A stretch of DNA of 64,000 bases, taken from the NCBI GenBank assembly GCA_964461885.1, contig CAYWVY010000001.1, forward strand, positions 36,568 to 100,567, given 5' to 3'. This document shows positions 50,681-58,884 of this stretch, in pieces (the first letter of the stretch is position 1; every line of letters begins with the position of its first letter). The notes under the pieces were generated by a model. The model was not told where the DNA came from and did no database searches. It was given only the letters and a program-made list of their open reading frames with translations. Source of the DNA: UBA288 sp964461885. GTDB lineage: Archaea > Halobacteriota > Methanomicrobia > Methanomicrobiales > Methanospirillaceae. The position numbers and the translations under genes were made by a program.

Positions 50681-51670
50681 TCACCCGCAATCGGCGTAGC
50701 GGTCCCGGATTGTGATCAGGTCCCCGATCAGGGCCGAAGCGGTCTCGACCGAACCGGCCCCCTTGCCCATCAGGGTGATCTCGCCGGCCATGTCCGTCGA
50801 GAGCATGATGGCGTTGAGCGTCCCCTCGATCACGAGCGGGTGGTTCCGCGGAAGGACGCGCGGCGCGACCCGGAGCGTGTTCTCAGCGGGCGCCGCCTCG
50901 CCGATGAGCCGGATCGTGCAGTCCTGGGTGGCTGCGAGTCGGAGTGCATCCACGGTCAGGCCATCGATACCGGTGATGGCAACATCGTCGAGGGTCACCC
51001 CGAGGCCCCAGCAGGTGTTCGCGAGGATCACGAGCTTGATGGCTGCATCGATCCCCCGCACATCGTAGGTCGGGTCGGCCTCCGCGTACCCGAGCTCGCG
51101 GGCCTCGGCAAGAGCCTGTTCGTAGGTCAGGCCCTCGTCGTCCATGCGGGTCAGGATGTAATTGCAGGTCCCGTTCAGCACGCCCGTGATGGACGAAAAA
51201 CGGTTGCCCGCCAGCCCGTCGCGGATCGCGTGGAAAACGGGAATTGCCCCCCCCACGGTCGCCTCGAACCGGAGTGCGACTCCCGCGTCTTCAGCAAGTG
51301 CCGCAAGCCCGGGGTAGTCGGTGGCGATCGGTCCCTTGTTCGAGGTGACCACGTGTCGTCCCTGTTCGAGGGCGCTCCGGATGTGCGTGAGCGCGGGCTC
51401 GCCGGTCATCGCGTTGGTCGGCGTCAGTTCGACGAGCACGTCGTACGCTCCCGAGGCGATGACGTCGGCGGCGGAGAGACCCGACGGGCCGCACCGCCCG
51501 GTCCCGCATTTTTCGTCGAGGATCGCAGCCGGATCGAGGCCGTCCGGGTCGATCCGGGCCGACGACGAGTCCGCGACAGCGGTCAGGACAAAGCCCAGCT
51601 CGGGCTTTGCCGCGAGCATCTGGAGGAGACCCCTGCCGACGGCCCCGAGCCCGAGCACGGCGACCCTCAT
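50681..51670 (-). CDS. hom: homoserine dehydrogenase
   Basis: Hom reduces aspartate semialdehyde to homoserine on the way to threonine. The 329-residue protein has VAVLGLGAVGRGLLQML as the NAD(P) loop, VVTSNKGPIAT with the catalytic-site lysine, VGGAIPVFHAIRDGLAGN, VLNGTCNYILTRM and GYAEADPTYDVRGIDAAIKL with catalytic Lys/Asp. It lacks the C-terminal ACT domain of longer bacterial forms; the ACT protein encoded immediately upstream, overlapping by four bases, may supply that control. Confidence 0.95.
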   Translation of the reverse strand: MRVAVLGLGAVGRGLLQMLAAKPELGFVLTAVADSSSARIDPDGLDPAAILDEKCGTGRCGPSGLSAADVIASGAYDVLVELTPTNAMTGEPALTHIRSALEQGRHVVTSNKGPIATDYPGLAALAEDAGVALRFEATVGGAIPVFHAIRDGLAGNRFSSITGVLNGTCNYILTRMDDEGLTYEQALAEARELGYAEADPTYDVRGIDAAIKLVILANTCWGLGVTLDDVAITGIDGLTVDALRLAATQDCTIRLIGEAAPAENTLRVAPRVLPRNHPLVIEGTLNAIMLSTDMAGEITLMGKGAGSVETASALIGDLITIRDRYADCG

Positions 51671-52182
51671 GCCTCGGTCCCCCCGAGCGGCTCGACGATC
51701 AAAAGGCCCTTCTCCGCCGCCACCTGCCGGAGGAGGTCGAGCGCCCGCTCCATCTCGGCGCGCGTTGTCGCCTTGATCGTGATCAGCGCGGTCGACGGCT
51801 CGGCGATCGCGGGCATATGAACGTTCAGCTCGGCCACCTCGGCGGACCCGGTGGCATCGATCCGGCCGATCGTATCCCCGATGTCGGTATGGATCAGGTG
51901 GCCGATCATGATGACGGACTGCCGGTGGAGAAGCCGCTCCTCCCCGAGCCGGAGGATGTTGACCCCCTGGAGTTTGATCGCGGAAACGAGCGTATCGAGC
52001 CGCTCCTGCGCGATCTCGAGGACGATCTGAACTCCAAGCGTGTCCGACGACGAGTCGGGCTCACGCTGGTGGATCACGGCGATGATGTTGCCGCCGAACT
52101 CCGAGATCGGCGTGAGAGCGGCCACGAGCTGCCCCGGGCTGTCCTTCATCTCCAGTTTCATCGAGACCTGCAGACGGACCAC
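51667..52182 (-). CDS. ACT-domain protein, predicted regulator of homoserine dehydrogenase
   Basis: The 171-residue protein contains two ACT-like repeats (KLEMKDSPGQLVAALTPISE, and VAELNVHMPAIAEPSTALIT) and corresponds to the archaeal COG2061 group, often found with hom, as here with an ATGA overlap. It probably binds threonine or another pathway product. The start could instead be the internal ATG giving MKLEMKDSPG. A minus-strand TATA-like CTTATAGT (complement of 52217-52224) is the likely operon promoter. Confidence 0.88.
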   Translation of the reverse strand: MVRLQVSMKLEMKDSPGQLVAALTPISEFGGNIIAVIHQREPDSSSDTLGVQIVLEIAQERLDTLVSAIKLQGVNILRLGEERLLHRQSVIMIGHLIHTDIGDTIGRIDATGSAEVAELNVHMPAIAEPSTALITIKATTRAEMERALDLLRQVAAEKGLLIVEPLGGTEA

Positions 52183-52230
52183 CTTCTCCTTCTTCTGGTA
52201 CCTTGCACGAGGCGGACTATAAGTCTTCTT

Positions 52231-53694
52231 TTACGCGGCGGGCGTCCTATCGGGAGAGTCGAGCGCGAGCGCGAGGAGTCCGTCGACATCGACGTGGTCG
52301 GCCACGAGCCGTGCCAGGCGGGCGTATGGGTCGTCATCCGCCACGGGCTCGTACGCGAGCCCCCGCCGCTCGTGGAGGAAGGAGAGAAGGCCGTCGACTG
52401 CGGAGGGGTTCTGGAAGAGACCGTGCAGGTATGTGCCGATCACGAGCCCGTCCTCGCTCACGGCGCCGTCGTCGTCGAAGGCGGGCGATGTGCCGGGGTC
52501 ACGGACGGTCTCGCCCATGTGTATTTCGTATCCCTTCACCGTCTCAATCCGCGAGAGGATCGGACCCGCTGGCCGGGCGGCCCTCTCGGACTGCCGGGTG
52601 GTCTTCTCGTACGCGGCGAAGCGGGTCTCCACGGGGAGGAGCCCGAGTCCCGGCAGGGTCCCGACGCGGTCCTCGACCCCGGTGTCTTCCACCGTCCGGC
52701 CCAGCATCTGGTATCCGCCGCAGATGCCGAGGACCGGGACGCCCGCCGCATACGCCCGCTTCACCTCGTCGGCCCCGCCCGAGGCGAGAAGCTGCGCGAG
52801 GTCCTCCATCGTGTTCTTGGTGCCGGGCAGGATGACGCAGTCGTACCCGGTGAGCGGCGCGCCCGGCCGGACGTACTCGACGGCGGCTCGCCGCTCGAGG
52901 GCCTCGAAGTCCGTGAAGTTCGAGATCCGCGGAAATCGCACGACCGCTATCCGGACTGGGTGATCCCCGGAGCGCTTGTCGCCGATCGAGAGCGAGTCCT
53001 CGCTCGGCAACTCGAGTTCCGCGTACGGCAGGACCCCGAGTACGGGCACGCCCGAGAGGGCCTCGAGGATCTTTACGCCTTCCGCGAAGAGGGCCGGGTC
53101 GCCGCGAAACTTGTTGACAATCACCCCCCGGACGAGCCGCCTGATCGGGGCTGGCAGCAGTGCAATCGTGCCGCAGACCTGTGCAAAGACGCCGCCGCGC
53201 TCGATGTCCGCGACAAGAACGATCGGCAGGCGGAGGCGCTCAGCAAGGCGCATGTTCGCGATGTCGCGGGCATACAGGTTCACTTCGGCCGCACCGCCGG
53301 CTCCCTCGACCACGATGCAGTCGTGGTCGGCCGCGAGGCGATCGTACGCCTTGAGCGCACACTCGAGAAGCGCATCGGTCTCCCGGTAGTAGTCGGCGAT
53401 CGCGACGTCGCGGTACGGCCGGCCCATCAGCACGATCTGCGAGCATCGGTCGCCCTTCGGCTTGAGCAGGATCGGGTTCATCTCGGCCCGGGGCTCGACA
53501 CGCGCCGCGACAGCCTGCATGGCCTGAGCGATCCCGATCTCGGCCCCATCGCGAGTCACGTACGAGTTCAGGCTCATGTTCTGGGACTTGAACGGCGCGA
53601 CCGAACATCCACGGTCCGAGAGGAGCCGGCAGACGGCGGCAACGACTGTACTCTTGCCTACGTGCGAGGCGGTGCCGAGGATCATCAGTGACAC
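52231..53694 (-). CDS. cobQ: cobyric acid synthase
   Basis: CobQ amidates four side chains of adenosylcobyrinic diamide for B12. The 487-residue enzyme opens with SLMILGTASHVGKSTVVAAV (ATP site) and APFKSQNMSLNSYVT, and its C-terminal glutaminase domain has the nucleophile in PVLGICGGYQMLGRTVED and the partner His in GTYLHGLFQN. The start is GTG 53694, giving the usual MSLMILGTASHV; the ATG at 53685 would drop three residues. It is divergent from the aIF1 gene across 95 bases. B12 is required by the methyltransferase Mtr, and cobalt is imported by the cbi system here. Confidence 0.95.
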   Translation of the reverse strand: MSLMILGTASHVGKSTVVAAVCRLLSDRGCSVAPFKSQNMSLNSYVTRDGAEIGIAQAMQAVAARVEPRAEMNPILLKPKGDRCSQIVLMGRPYRDVAIADYYRETDALLECALKAYDRLAADHDCIVVEGAGGAAEVNLYARDIANMRLAERLRLPIVLVADIERGGVFAQVCGTIALLPAPIRRLVRGVIVNKFRGDPALFAEGVKILEALSGVPVLGVLPYAELELPSEDSLSIGDKRSGDHPVRIAVVRFPRISNFTDFEALERRAAVEYVRPGAPLTGYDCVILPGTKNTMEDLAQLLASGGADEVKRAYAAGVPVLGICGGYQMLGRTVEDTGVEDRVGTLPGLGLLPVETRFAAYEKTTRQSERAARPAGPILSRIETVKGYEIHMGETVRDPGTSPAFDDDGAVSEDGLVIGTYLHGLFQNPSAVDGLLSFLHERRGLAYEPVADDDPYARLARLVADHVDVDGLLALALDSPDRTPAA

Positions 53695-53757
53695 GAGAGA
53701 ATGCTCCGGGGATCGCGACGGTCGTGAAACGAACGGCTTCTGTCGCGTTATGCCAAC

Positions 53758-53768
53758 AAATATATAAG
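53758..53768 (+). promoter_or_regulatory. TATA box of the aIF1 gene
   Basis: AAATATATAAG ends 21 bases before the ATG at 53790, so transcription should begin at or just before the start codon and give a leaderless mRNA. Longer frames upstream are excluded by this. Confidence 0.6.
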
Positions 53769-53789
53769 CAGACCTTGAATTTAGATGTA

Positions 53790-54095
53790 ATGAGTGGAGG
53801 GATCTGTTCAACCTGTGGACTGCCTAGTGAACTGTGCATCTGCGAAGAAGTTGCGAAGGAGCAGCAGAGGATCAACGTCATCGTCAACAGGCGACGGTAC
53901 GGCAAGGAGGTCACCGTGATCGAGGGGCTCGATCCCGCGGACATCGACCTCCAGGACCTGACCAAGTATCTCAAGGGTCGCCTCGCCTGCGGCGGGACGG
54001 TGAAAGGCAGTTCGATAGAACTCCAGGGCGAGCACCGCGACAGAGTCAAGGAACTTCTGACCAAGAAGGGCTACTCCCTCGACAATATCTCCTGA
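53790..54095 (+). CDS. translation initiation factor aIF1 (SUI1)
   Basis: aIF1 checks start-codon selection on the small ribosomal subunit. The 101-residue protein has the archaeal N-terminal zinc knuckle (C6, C9, C16, C18 in CSTCGLPSELCIC) and the SUI1 fold with RYGKEVTVIEGLD, DLQDLTKYLKGRLACGGTVK and ELQGEHRDRVKELL. The message appears leaderless, a feature common for archaeal translation genes. It is followed by the tandem PPK2 gene 55 bases downstream with no clear terminator. Confidence 0.95.
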   Translation: MSGGICSTCGLPSELCICEEVAKEQQRINVIVNRRRYGKEVTVIEGLDPADIDLQDLTKYLKGRLACGGTVKGSSIELQGEHRDRVKELLTKKGYSLDNIS

Positions 54096-54150
54096 CCCCC
54101 ACACTGATTTTTTGAAATTCAGCCGGGTCGGGTCGCCGGACGGATGAGAG

Positions 54151-55599
54151 ATGTCGCGTACTGACGTACACTCCGACAGCGAACGACTTGGCCAGGTCGA
54201 GCTCGAACTGGGCGCTCTCCAGAGAACGCTTCGCAGTCGCCACATCCCCGCGATCGTCCTGGTCGAGGGCTGGAACGCCTCCGGGATCTCGGACACAGTC
54301 GCGGACCTCCTGCGTGGGCTCGACCCGCGCGGGTTCGACTTTCACGCCTTCGGCCGTCCTGACGAGGAGGACCAGGGCCACAGCTTCCTCCGACGCTTCT
54401 GGGTCCAGACCCCCGCCCGGGGCCGGATCGCGGTCTTCGCACGCTCGTGGTACTCGCGGGCCCTGGACGAGGAACTGACGGGGATCAACTGGGAGAGCCG
54501 GCTCGATCGGGCGCTCCGCTCGATATCGACCTTTGAACGGCAGCTCGCGGATGATGGCACCCTGATCCTCAAATTTTTTCTTGAGATCAGCCGGGAGGAA
54601 CAGCGCCAGCGTCTGCTTGCACGCGAACGGGATCCCCTGACCTCGTGGATGATCACGAAGAACGACTGGGATTTCCACCGCCAGTACGACGAGCTCGCCC
54701 CCGTCATCGATCGGATCCGGGAGTCTACGGACGCGCCCTGGGCTCCCTGGCACATTGTCGATGCCGAGAAGACCCCGTCTGCCGTCGAGGAGGTGCTCTC
54801 GACCGTAGTCGCCCGATTCCGGGCCCGCCTCGAGAACGACAAGGCCACGGCGCGGCTGGTCCTCGCCCCGCCTCCGGCCGTCGACAACACTTCTCCCCTC
54901 GACCAGGCGGATCTTTCGCGATCGATGAGTCGGCACGAGTACAACGCCGTGGCACCCGAGTGCCGTGCGCGCCTCCGCGCCTGCCAGTACTCGCTTTACC
55001 GGCGGAAAGTCCCGCTGATGATCGTGTACGAAGGCTGGGACGCGGCCGGCAAGGGCGGCTCGATCCGTCGGCTGGTCGAGCCGATGAACCCGCGGGGATA
55101 CGCAGTCGTGCCGATCGGCCGGCCGACAGAGGACGAGCTCGCGCACCACTACCTCTGGCGGTTCTACCGGCAGTTCCCGCGCGCCGGCGAGATCCGGATC
55201 TTCGATAGATCGTGGTACGGGCGCGTGCTCGTGGAGCGCGTGGAAGGGCTGGCTTCCGAGAACGATTGGCAGCGGGCGTACCGGGAGATCAACGAGATGG
55301 AGCGGTCGTACGTCGAGTCGGGCGGGGGCCTCGTCAAGTTCTGGCTCGAGATCGACGCCGAAACCCAGCTCCGGCGGTTTCGAGAGCGCGAGGAGAGCCC
55401 GGACAAGCAGTGGAAGATCACCGAGGAGGACTGGCGGAACCGCGAGAAGTGGGAGCAATACGAAAGGGCCGTGCGCGAAATGCTCGCGCGGACGCATACC
55501 GCGCACGCCCCCTGGACCGTGGTCGAGTCCAACGACAAGCAGTACGCCCGGATCAGGGCGCAGCGGACCGTGATCGAGTACGTGAACGGCCTGATCTAG
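54151..55599 (+). CDS. pap: tandem-domain polyphosphate kinase 2 (polyP:AMP phosphotransferase type)
   Basis: The 482-residue protein carries two PPK2 domains. The C-terminal one has the intact Walker A YEGWDAAGKGGSIRRL (from Tyr293, with Lys301), FDRSWYGRVLVERVEG and KFWLEIDAETQLRRF. The N-terminal one has the altered VEGWNASGISDTV at 38-50, lacking the lysine, and FARSWYSRALDEELTG. Two-domain PPK2 proteins phosphorylate AMP to ADP with polyphosphate (class II), and only the C-terminal domain is active in known cases. It is unusual to find one in a methanogen; transfer from bacteria is a possibility. Its stop overlaps the convergent chorismate mutase stop by four bases. Confidence 0.9.
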   Translation: MSRTDVHSDSERLGQVELELGALQRTLRSRHIPAIVLVEGWNASGISDTVADLLRGLDPRGFDFHAFGRPDEEDQGHSFLRRFWVQTPARGRIAVFARSWYSRALDEELTGINWESRLDRALRSISTFERQLADDGTLILKFFLEISREEQRQRLLARERDPLTSWMITKNDWDFHRQYDELAPVIDRIRESTDAPWAPWHIVDAEKTPSAVEEVLSTVVARFRARLENDKATARLVLAPPPAVDNTSPLDQADLSRSMSRHEYNAVAPECRARLRACQYSLYRRKVPLMIVYEGWDAAGKGGSIRRLVEPMNPRGYAVVPIGRPTEDELAHHYLWRFYRQFPRAGEIRIFDRSWYGRVLVERVEGLASENDWQRAYREINEMERSYVESGGGLVKFWLEIDAETQLRRFREREESPDKQWKITEEDWRNREKWEQYERAVREMLARTHTAHAPWTVVESNDKQYARIRAQRTVIEYVNGLI

Positions 55600-55883
55600 G
55601 GGAGGTTTCCATCCCCCTGGCAGTCGTGCTGCCGCGCCTCGCTCATGGCGACCAGCAGCTCGAAGATCTGCTGCACGGCCGTTGCGTCGACCCCGCATTC
55701 GACCGCGCGCTCGAAGGCCCTGTCGAGCACGACCTGCCGTCGCGCCTCGTCGCGTACCGGGAGGTGCTCAATATATTTCTGGCGTGCGATCCGCCCGGCG
55801 CAGGTCTGCCGCCGGCGGATCAGGTCGATGATCTCCGCGTCGATACGGTCGATCTCGTCCCGGAGTTCCTCAAGCGTCGCCAT
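55596..55883 (-). CDS. chorismate mutase, AroQ type
   Basis: The 95-residue helical protein has the AroQ pattern: LEELRDEIDRIDAEIIDLIR with the active-site Arg, RRQTCAGRIARQKY with the Lys, and the final VFELLVAMSE-like helix. It makes prephenate for Phe and Tyr. It stands alone, facing the PPK2 gene. A minus-strand TATA-like CATTTATCCC (complement of 55908-55917) lies about 30 bases before the start. Confidence 0.88.
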   Translation of the reverse strand: MATLEELRDEIDRIDAEIIDLIRRRQTCAGRIARQKYIEHLPVRDEARRQVVLDRAFERAVECGVDATAVQQIFELLVAMSEARQHDCQGDGNLP

Positions 55884-56083
55884 ACCGGATCAGGATCTGC
55901 GGGGCGCGGGATAAATGAGTCGCACGACAACCGGCCGCATCGAACCGGGTAGGTCGCCGGAACCGAAGAGAACGACCGGTCGACCTCTCCGGCGCGATTC
56001 GTAAAGAACCCGTGAGATAGAGTCGCGCGAAGCACGGCGGCAACTGGAAATACCCCCGGACACGAACTCTATGGGATCGTACG

Positions 56084-56716
56084 ATGCTCGAGAGGATACC
56101 CCGCCGCGAACGGATTGACCTGGCCATCGCATGGCTCGCGATCGCGGTCGCGTTCACGATTGCGAGATTCAACCTGCTGGGCGGCGGGATCGATCCTGTC
56201 TCCGCGCTCTTTGTCTTCATGGTCTCTCTGCTCACGGTCGGGATCGGGTTCGTACTCCATGAGCTGGCTCACAAGTTCATGGCCATGCGCTTCGGGTACT
56301 GGGCCGAGTTCCGCAAGGACAACCAGATGCTCCTGATCGCGGTCGTGCTCGCGGCCCTCGCCGGTGTCGTCTTTGCGGCCCCCGGGGCGACCGTGGTCTA
56401 CGGCGACCGTATCAACAAGCGCGAAAACGGGCTGATCTCGGCCGCCGGACCTGCAACAAGCCTCGCGCTTGCGCTCGGGTTTCTCGGCCTCTTTCTCGTC
56501 ACCCCCGGATCCGTGTTCGGGTACATCGGCCTGGCAGGGCTCCAGATCAACGCGATGATCGCCGCCTTCAACATGCTCCCGGTCTCGGTCCTGGACGGCC
56601 GGACCGTGCTCAGATGGAATGTCGTGGTCTTCGCGGTCCTGATTGCGGCGGCCTTCGCGCTGACATACGTCGCTCTCACACCGAGCTTGTTAGGGCAACT
56701 ATCATCTATCTTTTGA
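56084..56716 (+). CDS. site-2 protease family M50 metalloprotease
   Basis: The 210-residue membrane protein has the zinc-binding HELAH (H59, E60, H63) at the end of a hydrophobic helix and a later VLDGRTV with the third metal ligand Asp (about 172), the two hallmarks of M50 proteases. FGYWAEFRKDNQML and SAAGPATSLALALG are the usual SREBP-protease loops. The substrate is unknown; M50 enzymes cleave membrane anchors. It is followed by the cyclophilin lipoprotein gene after 15 bases. Confidence 0.92.
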   Translation: MLERIPRRERIDLAIAWLAIAVAFTIARFNLLGGGIDPVSALFVFMVSLLTVGIGFVLHELAHKFMAMRFGYWAEFRKDNQMLLIAVVLAALAGVVFAAPGATVVYGDRINKRENGLISAAGPATSLALALGFLGLFLVTPGSVFGYIGLAGLQINAMIAAFNMLPVSVLDGRTVLRWNVVVFAVLIAAAFALTYVALTPSLLGQLSSIF

Positions 56717-56731
56717 TTGCATTGTACGGGG

Positions 56732-57367
56732 ATGAAAAGAGAGTACTTCGCCGTGTTCGCGCTGATCGCGCTCTGCACGGCACTTCTCGCGGCGGGATGC
56801 ACGACACCGACGTCCAGCGGCTCGCCGACGTCGACCGCTGCGCCGGTCGTCACGACGCCCCCCGCTTCGCCGGCGGGTGACGCGAACGCCTCCGCCGCGG
56901 TGCCTGCGTCGAAGCAGGCTGTGCTTCACACGAGCATGGGCGACATCACGATCGCGCTCTACGACGATATGCCGGTCACGGCCGGTAACTTCGAAAAGCT
57001 GGTTCGGGAAGGATTCTACGCCAACATTACGTTCCACCGCGTGATGGACCAGTTCATGATCCAGGGCGGCGACCCCACGGGCACCGGCATGGGCGGCCCG
57101 GGCTATGAGATCCAAGACGAGTTCCCCGCCGGACGGTCGAACCGGAACGACCGTGGCACGATCTCGATGGCGAACGCTGGCCCGAACACGGGCGGCTCGC
57201 AGTTCTTCATCAACCTCGTTGACAACAACTACCTCGACGCGAAGCACCCCGTCTTCGGGAAGGTCGTGAAGGGAATGGAGGTCGTTGACGCGATCGGCAA
57301 GGTCCCGGTCGACGCGAGGGACCGGCCAGTCACGCCGGTCGTGATCACGTCGGCCGAGATGCTCTGA
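56732..57367 (+). CDS. lipoprotein cyclophilin-type peptidyl-prolyl isomerase
   Basis: The 211-residue protein has a signal segment with lipobox ending at Cys23 (LLAAGC), a Thr/Ser/Pro-rich linker (24-60) and a cyclophilin domain with TSMGDITIALYDDMPVTAGN, VMDQFMIQGGDPTGTG, GTISMANAGPNTGGSQFFIN and VFGKVVKGMEVV. It should act outside the membrane on exported proteins. The cyclophilin domain is nearly identical to the cytosolic paralogue 160 bases downstream; the signal and linker are absent there. It follows the M50 gene closely. Confidence 0.93.
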   Translation: MKREYFAVFALIALCTALLAAGCTTPTSSGSPTSTAAPVVTTPPASPAGDANASAAVPASKQAVLHTSMGDITIALYDDMPVTAGNFEKLVREGFYANITFHRVMDQFMIQGGDPTGTGMGGPGYEIQDEFPAGRSNRNDRGTISMANAGPNTGGSQFFINLVDNNYLDAKHPVFGKVVKGMEVVDAIGKVPVDARDRPVTPVVITSAEML

Positions 57368-57527
57368 AGGGAATCCCCCTTCTCTCTCCGTCGCCGCCTC
57401 CCGCGACCGTCACCACCATTTCCGCCTTTGGAATACAACGGCACTACGCAGCAGGGTACGAATTCCGCTTTCGATCCTGCCCGACTAAATAGTACGTGAA
57501 GGAGTACTAACACCAGGTGAGACGACC

Positions 57528-58007
57528 ATGACCACGACGATACCTGCATCCAGGCAGGTCGTGCTCCGCACGACCATGGGCGACATCACGATTGCGCTCT
57601 ACGACGACATGCCAGTCACGGCCGGCAACTTCGAAAGCCTCGTAACGAAGGGCTTCTACACCAACGTCACGTTCCACCGCGTCATCGACCGGTTCATGCT
57701 CCAGGGCGGCGACCCCACGGGCACCGGCATGGGCGGCCCGGGCTACGAGATCCAAGACGAGTTTCCCGCCGGACGGTCGAACCGGAACGACCGCGGCACG
57801 ATCTCGATGGCGAACGCTGGCCCGAACACGGGCGGCTCGCAGTTCTTCATCAACCTCGTTGACAACAACTACCTCGACGCGAAGCACCCCGTCTTCGGGA
57901 AGGTCGTGGAAGGGATGGAGGTTGTCGACGCGATCGGCAAGGTCCCGGTCGACGCGAGGGACCGGCCGGTCACGCCGGTCGTGATCACGTCGGCCACGAT
58001 GCTCTGA
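57528..58007 (+). CDS. cytosolic cyclophilin-type peptidyl-prolyl isomerase
   Basis: The 159-residue protein lacks a signal and is a plain cyclophilin with HRVIDRFMLQGGDPTGTG, FPAGRSNRNDRGTISMA and NNYLDAKHPVFGKVVEGMEV. It is a tandem paralogue of the lipoprotein cyclophilin. Over the last 305 bases the two genes differ at about eleven positions by eye, while the 5' parts differ more, which suggests gene conversion. A TATA-like ACTAAATAG (about 57483-57491) lies about 40 bases before its ATG. Confidence 0.93.
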   Translation: MTTTIPASRQVVLRTTMGDITIALYDDMPVTAGNFESLVTKGFYTNVTFHRVIDRFMLQGGDPTGTGMGGPGYEIQDEFPAGRSNRNDRGTISMANAGPNTGGSQFFINLVDNNYLDAKHPVFGKVVEGMEVVDAIGKVPVDARDRPVTPVVITSATML

Positions 58008-58148
58008 GGCCGACGCCCCTCTTTTCTCCTGCGGGCCGGTGATGATGGCACGTCCACACCGGGATCCCCGTTCCCTCGCAACCGTCCCGTCCTAAGGGAA
58101 TCTTTATCTCGTCCTTCGGCAACAGATCCAGAGAACGAGGCACAAATT

Positions 58149-58424
58149 ATGGGTAAACCGGTACTGATCGACTTCTACGCAGAATGGTGCGGACCCTGCA
58201 AGATGCAGACCCCCATCATCGAAAAACTGAAGGAACGCATGGGAGACAAGATCGAAGTTCGCAAGCTCGACGTCGACCAGCACATGAAGGAGGCGACCGA
58301 CTACCGGATCAGCGTGGTCCCGACTCTGGTGATCGAGATGGACGGCAAGGTCATCCGTCGCCTCGAAGGCGTTACCGGGGCTGCCGAGCTCGAGCAGATT
58401 CTCGCGCCGCTGGTGGCCGGGTGA
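58149..58424 (+). CDS. trx: thioredoxin
   Basis: The 91-residue protein has the CGPC active site at C14-C17 (WCGPCKMQTP), the cis-Pro loop VVPTL and a C-terminal EGVTGAAELEQI helix. It is slightly short for a thioredoxin but complete. A TATA-like GAATCTTTATC (58098-58108) precedes it by 40 bases. Its stop overlaps the GTG of a dead NADPH:F420 oxidoreductase gene, with which it once formed an operon. Confidence 0.92.
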   Translation: MGKPVLIDFYAEWCGPCKMQTPIIEKLKERMGDKIEVRKLDVDQHMKEATDYRISVVPTLVIEMDGKVIRRLEGVTGAAELEQILAPLVAG

Positions 58425-58874
58425 GGATCGGGTTCCCCGGCGGAGCCTGAGGAAACGGCGAGGGCATGGCCATGCGCCTCGCCCAGACGCGCGAGGTTCG
58501 GCGAGGTGAGCAGTGAATGAGACCTCGGGATAGAGGAGGCGGGACCTGACCTTCGTCATCAACGAAAGCTCGAACCAGGATGCGGCCCATTTCCGTGAGG
58601 TCGTGGTCTCCCCCGTCAACCAGATGGAACGGCGTGAATCTTCACCCATGTCCCGCCGCCCGCGGGTTCGGTCACCCAGCTCGTGCAGCGGCTCCTGCCC
58701 GACTCACAGGTCGTCGCAGCGTTCAACGCGATCGCGGCGATCCGGTGGAAGGCGCTCGACAAGCCGCTCGATGACGCGGCCCCGCTAGAAACCCCCGACC
58801 GGGTTCATGACATCCCAGTTTCTGAACGTGGTGCGGTACAGCAAGATGCGCGGTGTCGGATCAGGTTCCCCTAG
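58421..58874 (+). pseudogene. npdG: decayed NADPH-dependent F420 reductase (npdG/fno) gene
   Basis: Starting with a GTG that overlaps the thioredoxin stop, the sequence reads VRIGFPGGA, a stop, then GNGEGMAMRLAQTREVRRG, the NADP-binding start of this family (normally MRIAIIGGTG...GLALRLA). After an internal stop and frame changes the C-terminal half appears: REVVVSPVNQMER, THVPPPAGSVTQLVQRLLPD, SQVVAAFNAIAAIRWKALDKPLDD, the conserved F420-binding core. Several stops and frameshifts and a shortened middle show a dead gene. The family member links NADPH and F420H2 pools. Confidence 0.7.
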
Positions 58875-58884
58875 GGATCGGATC

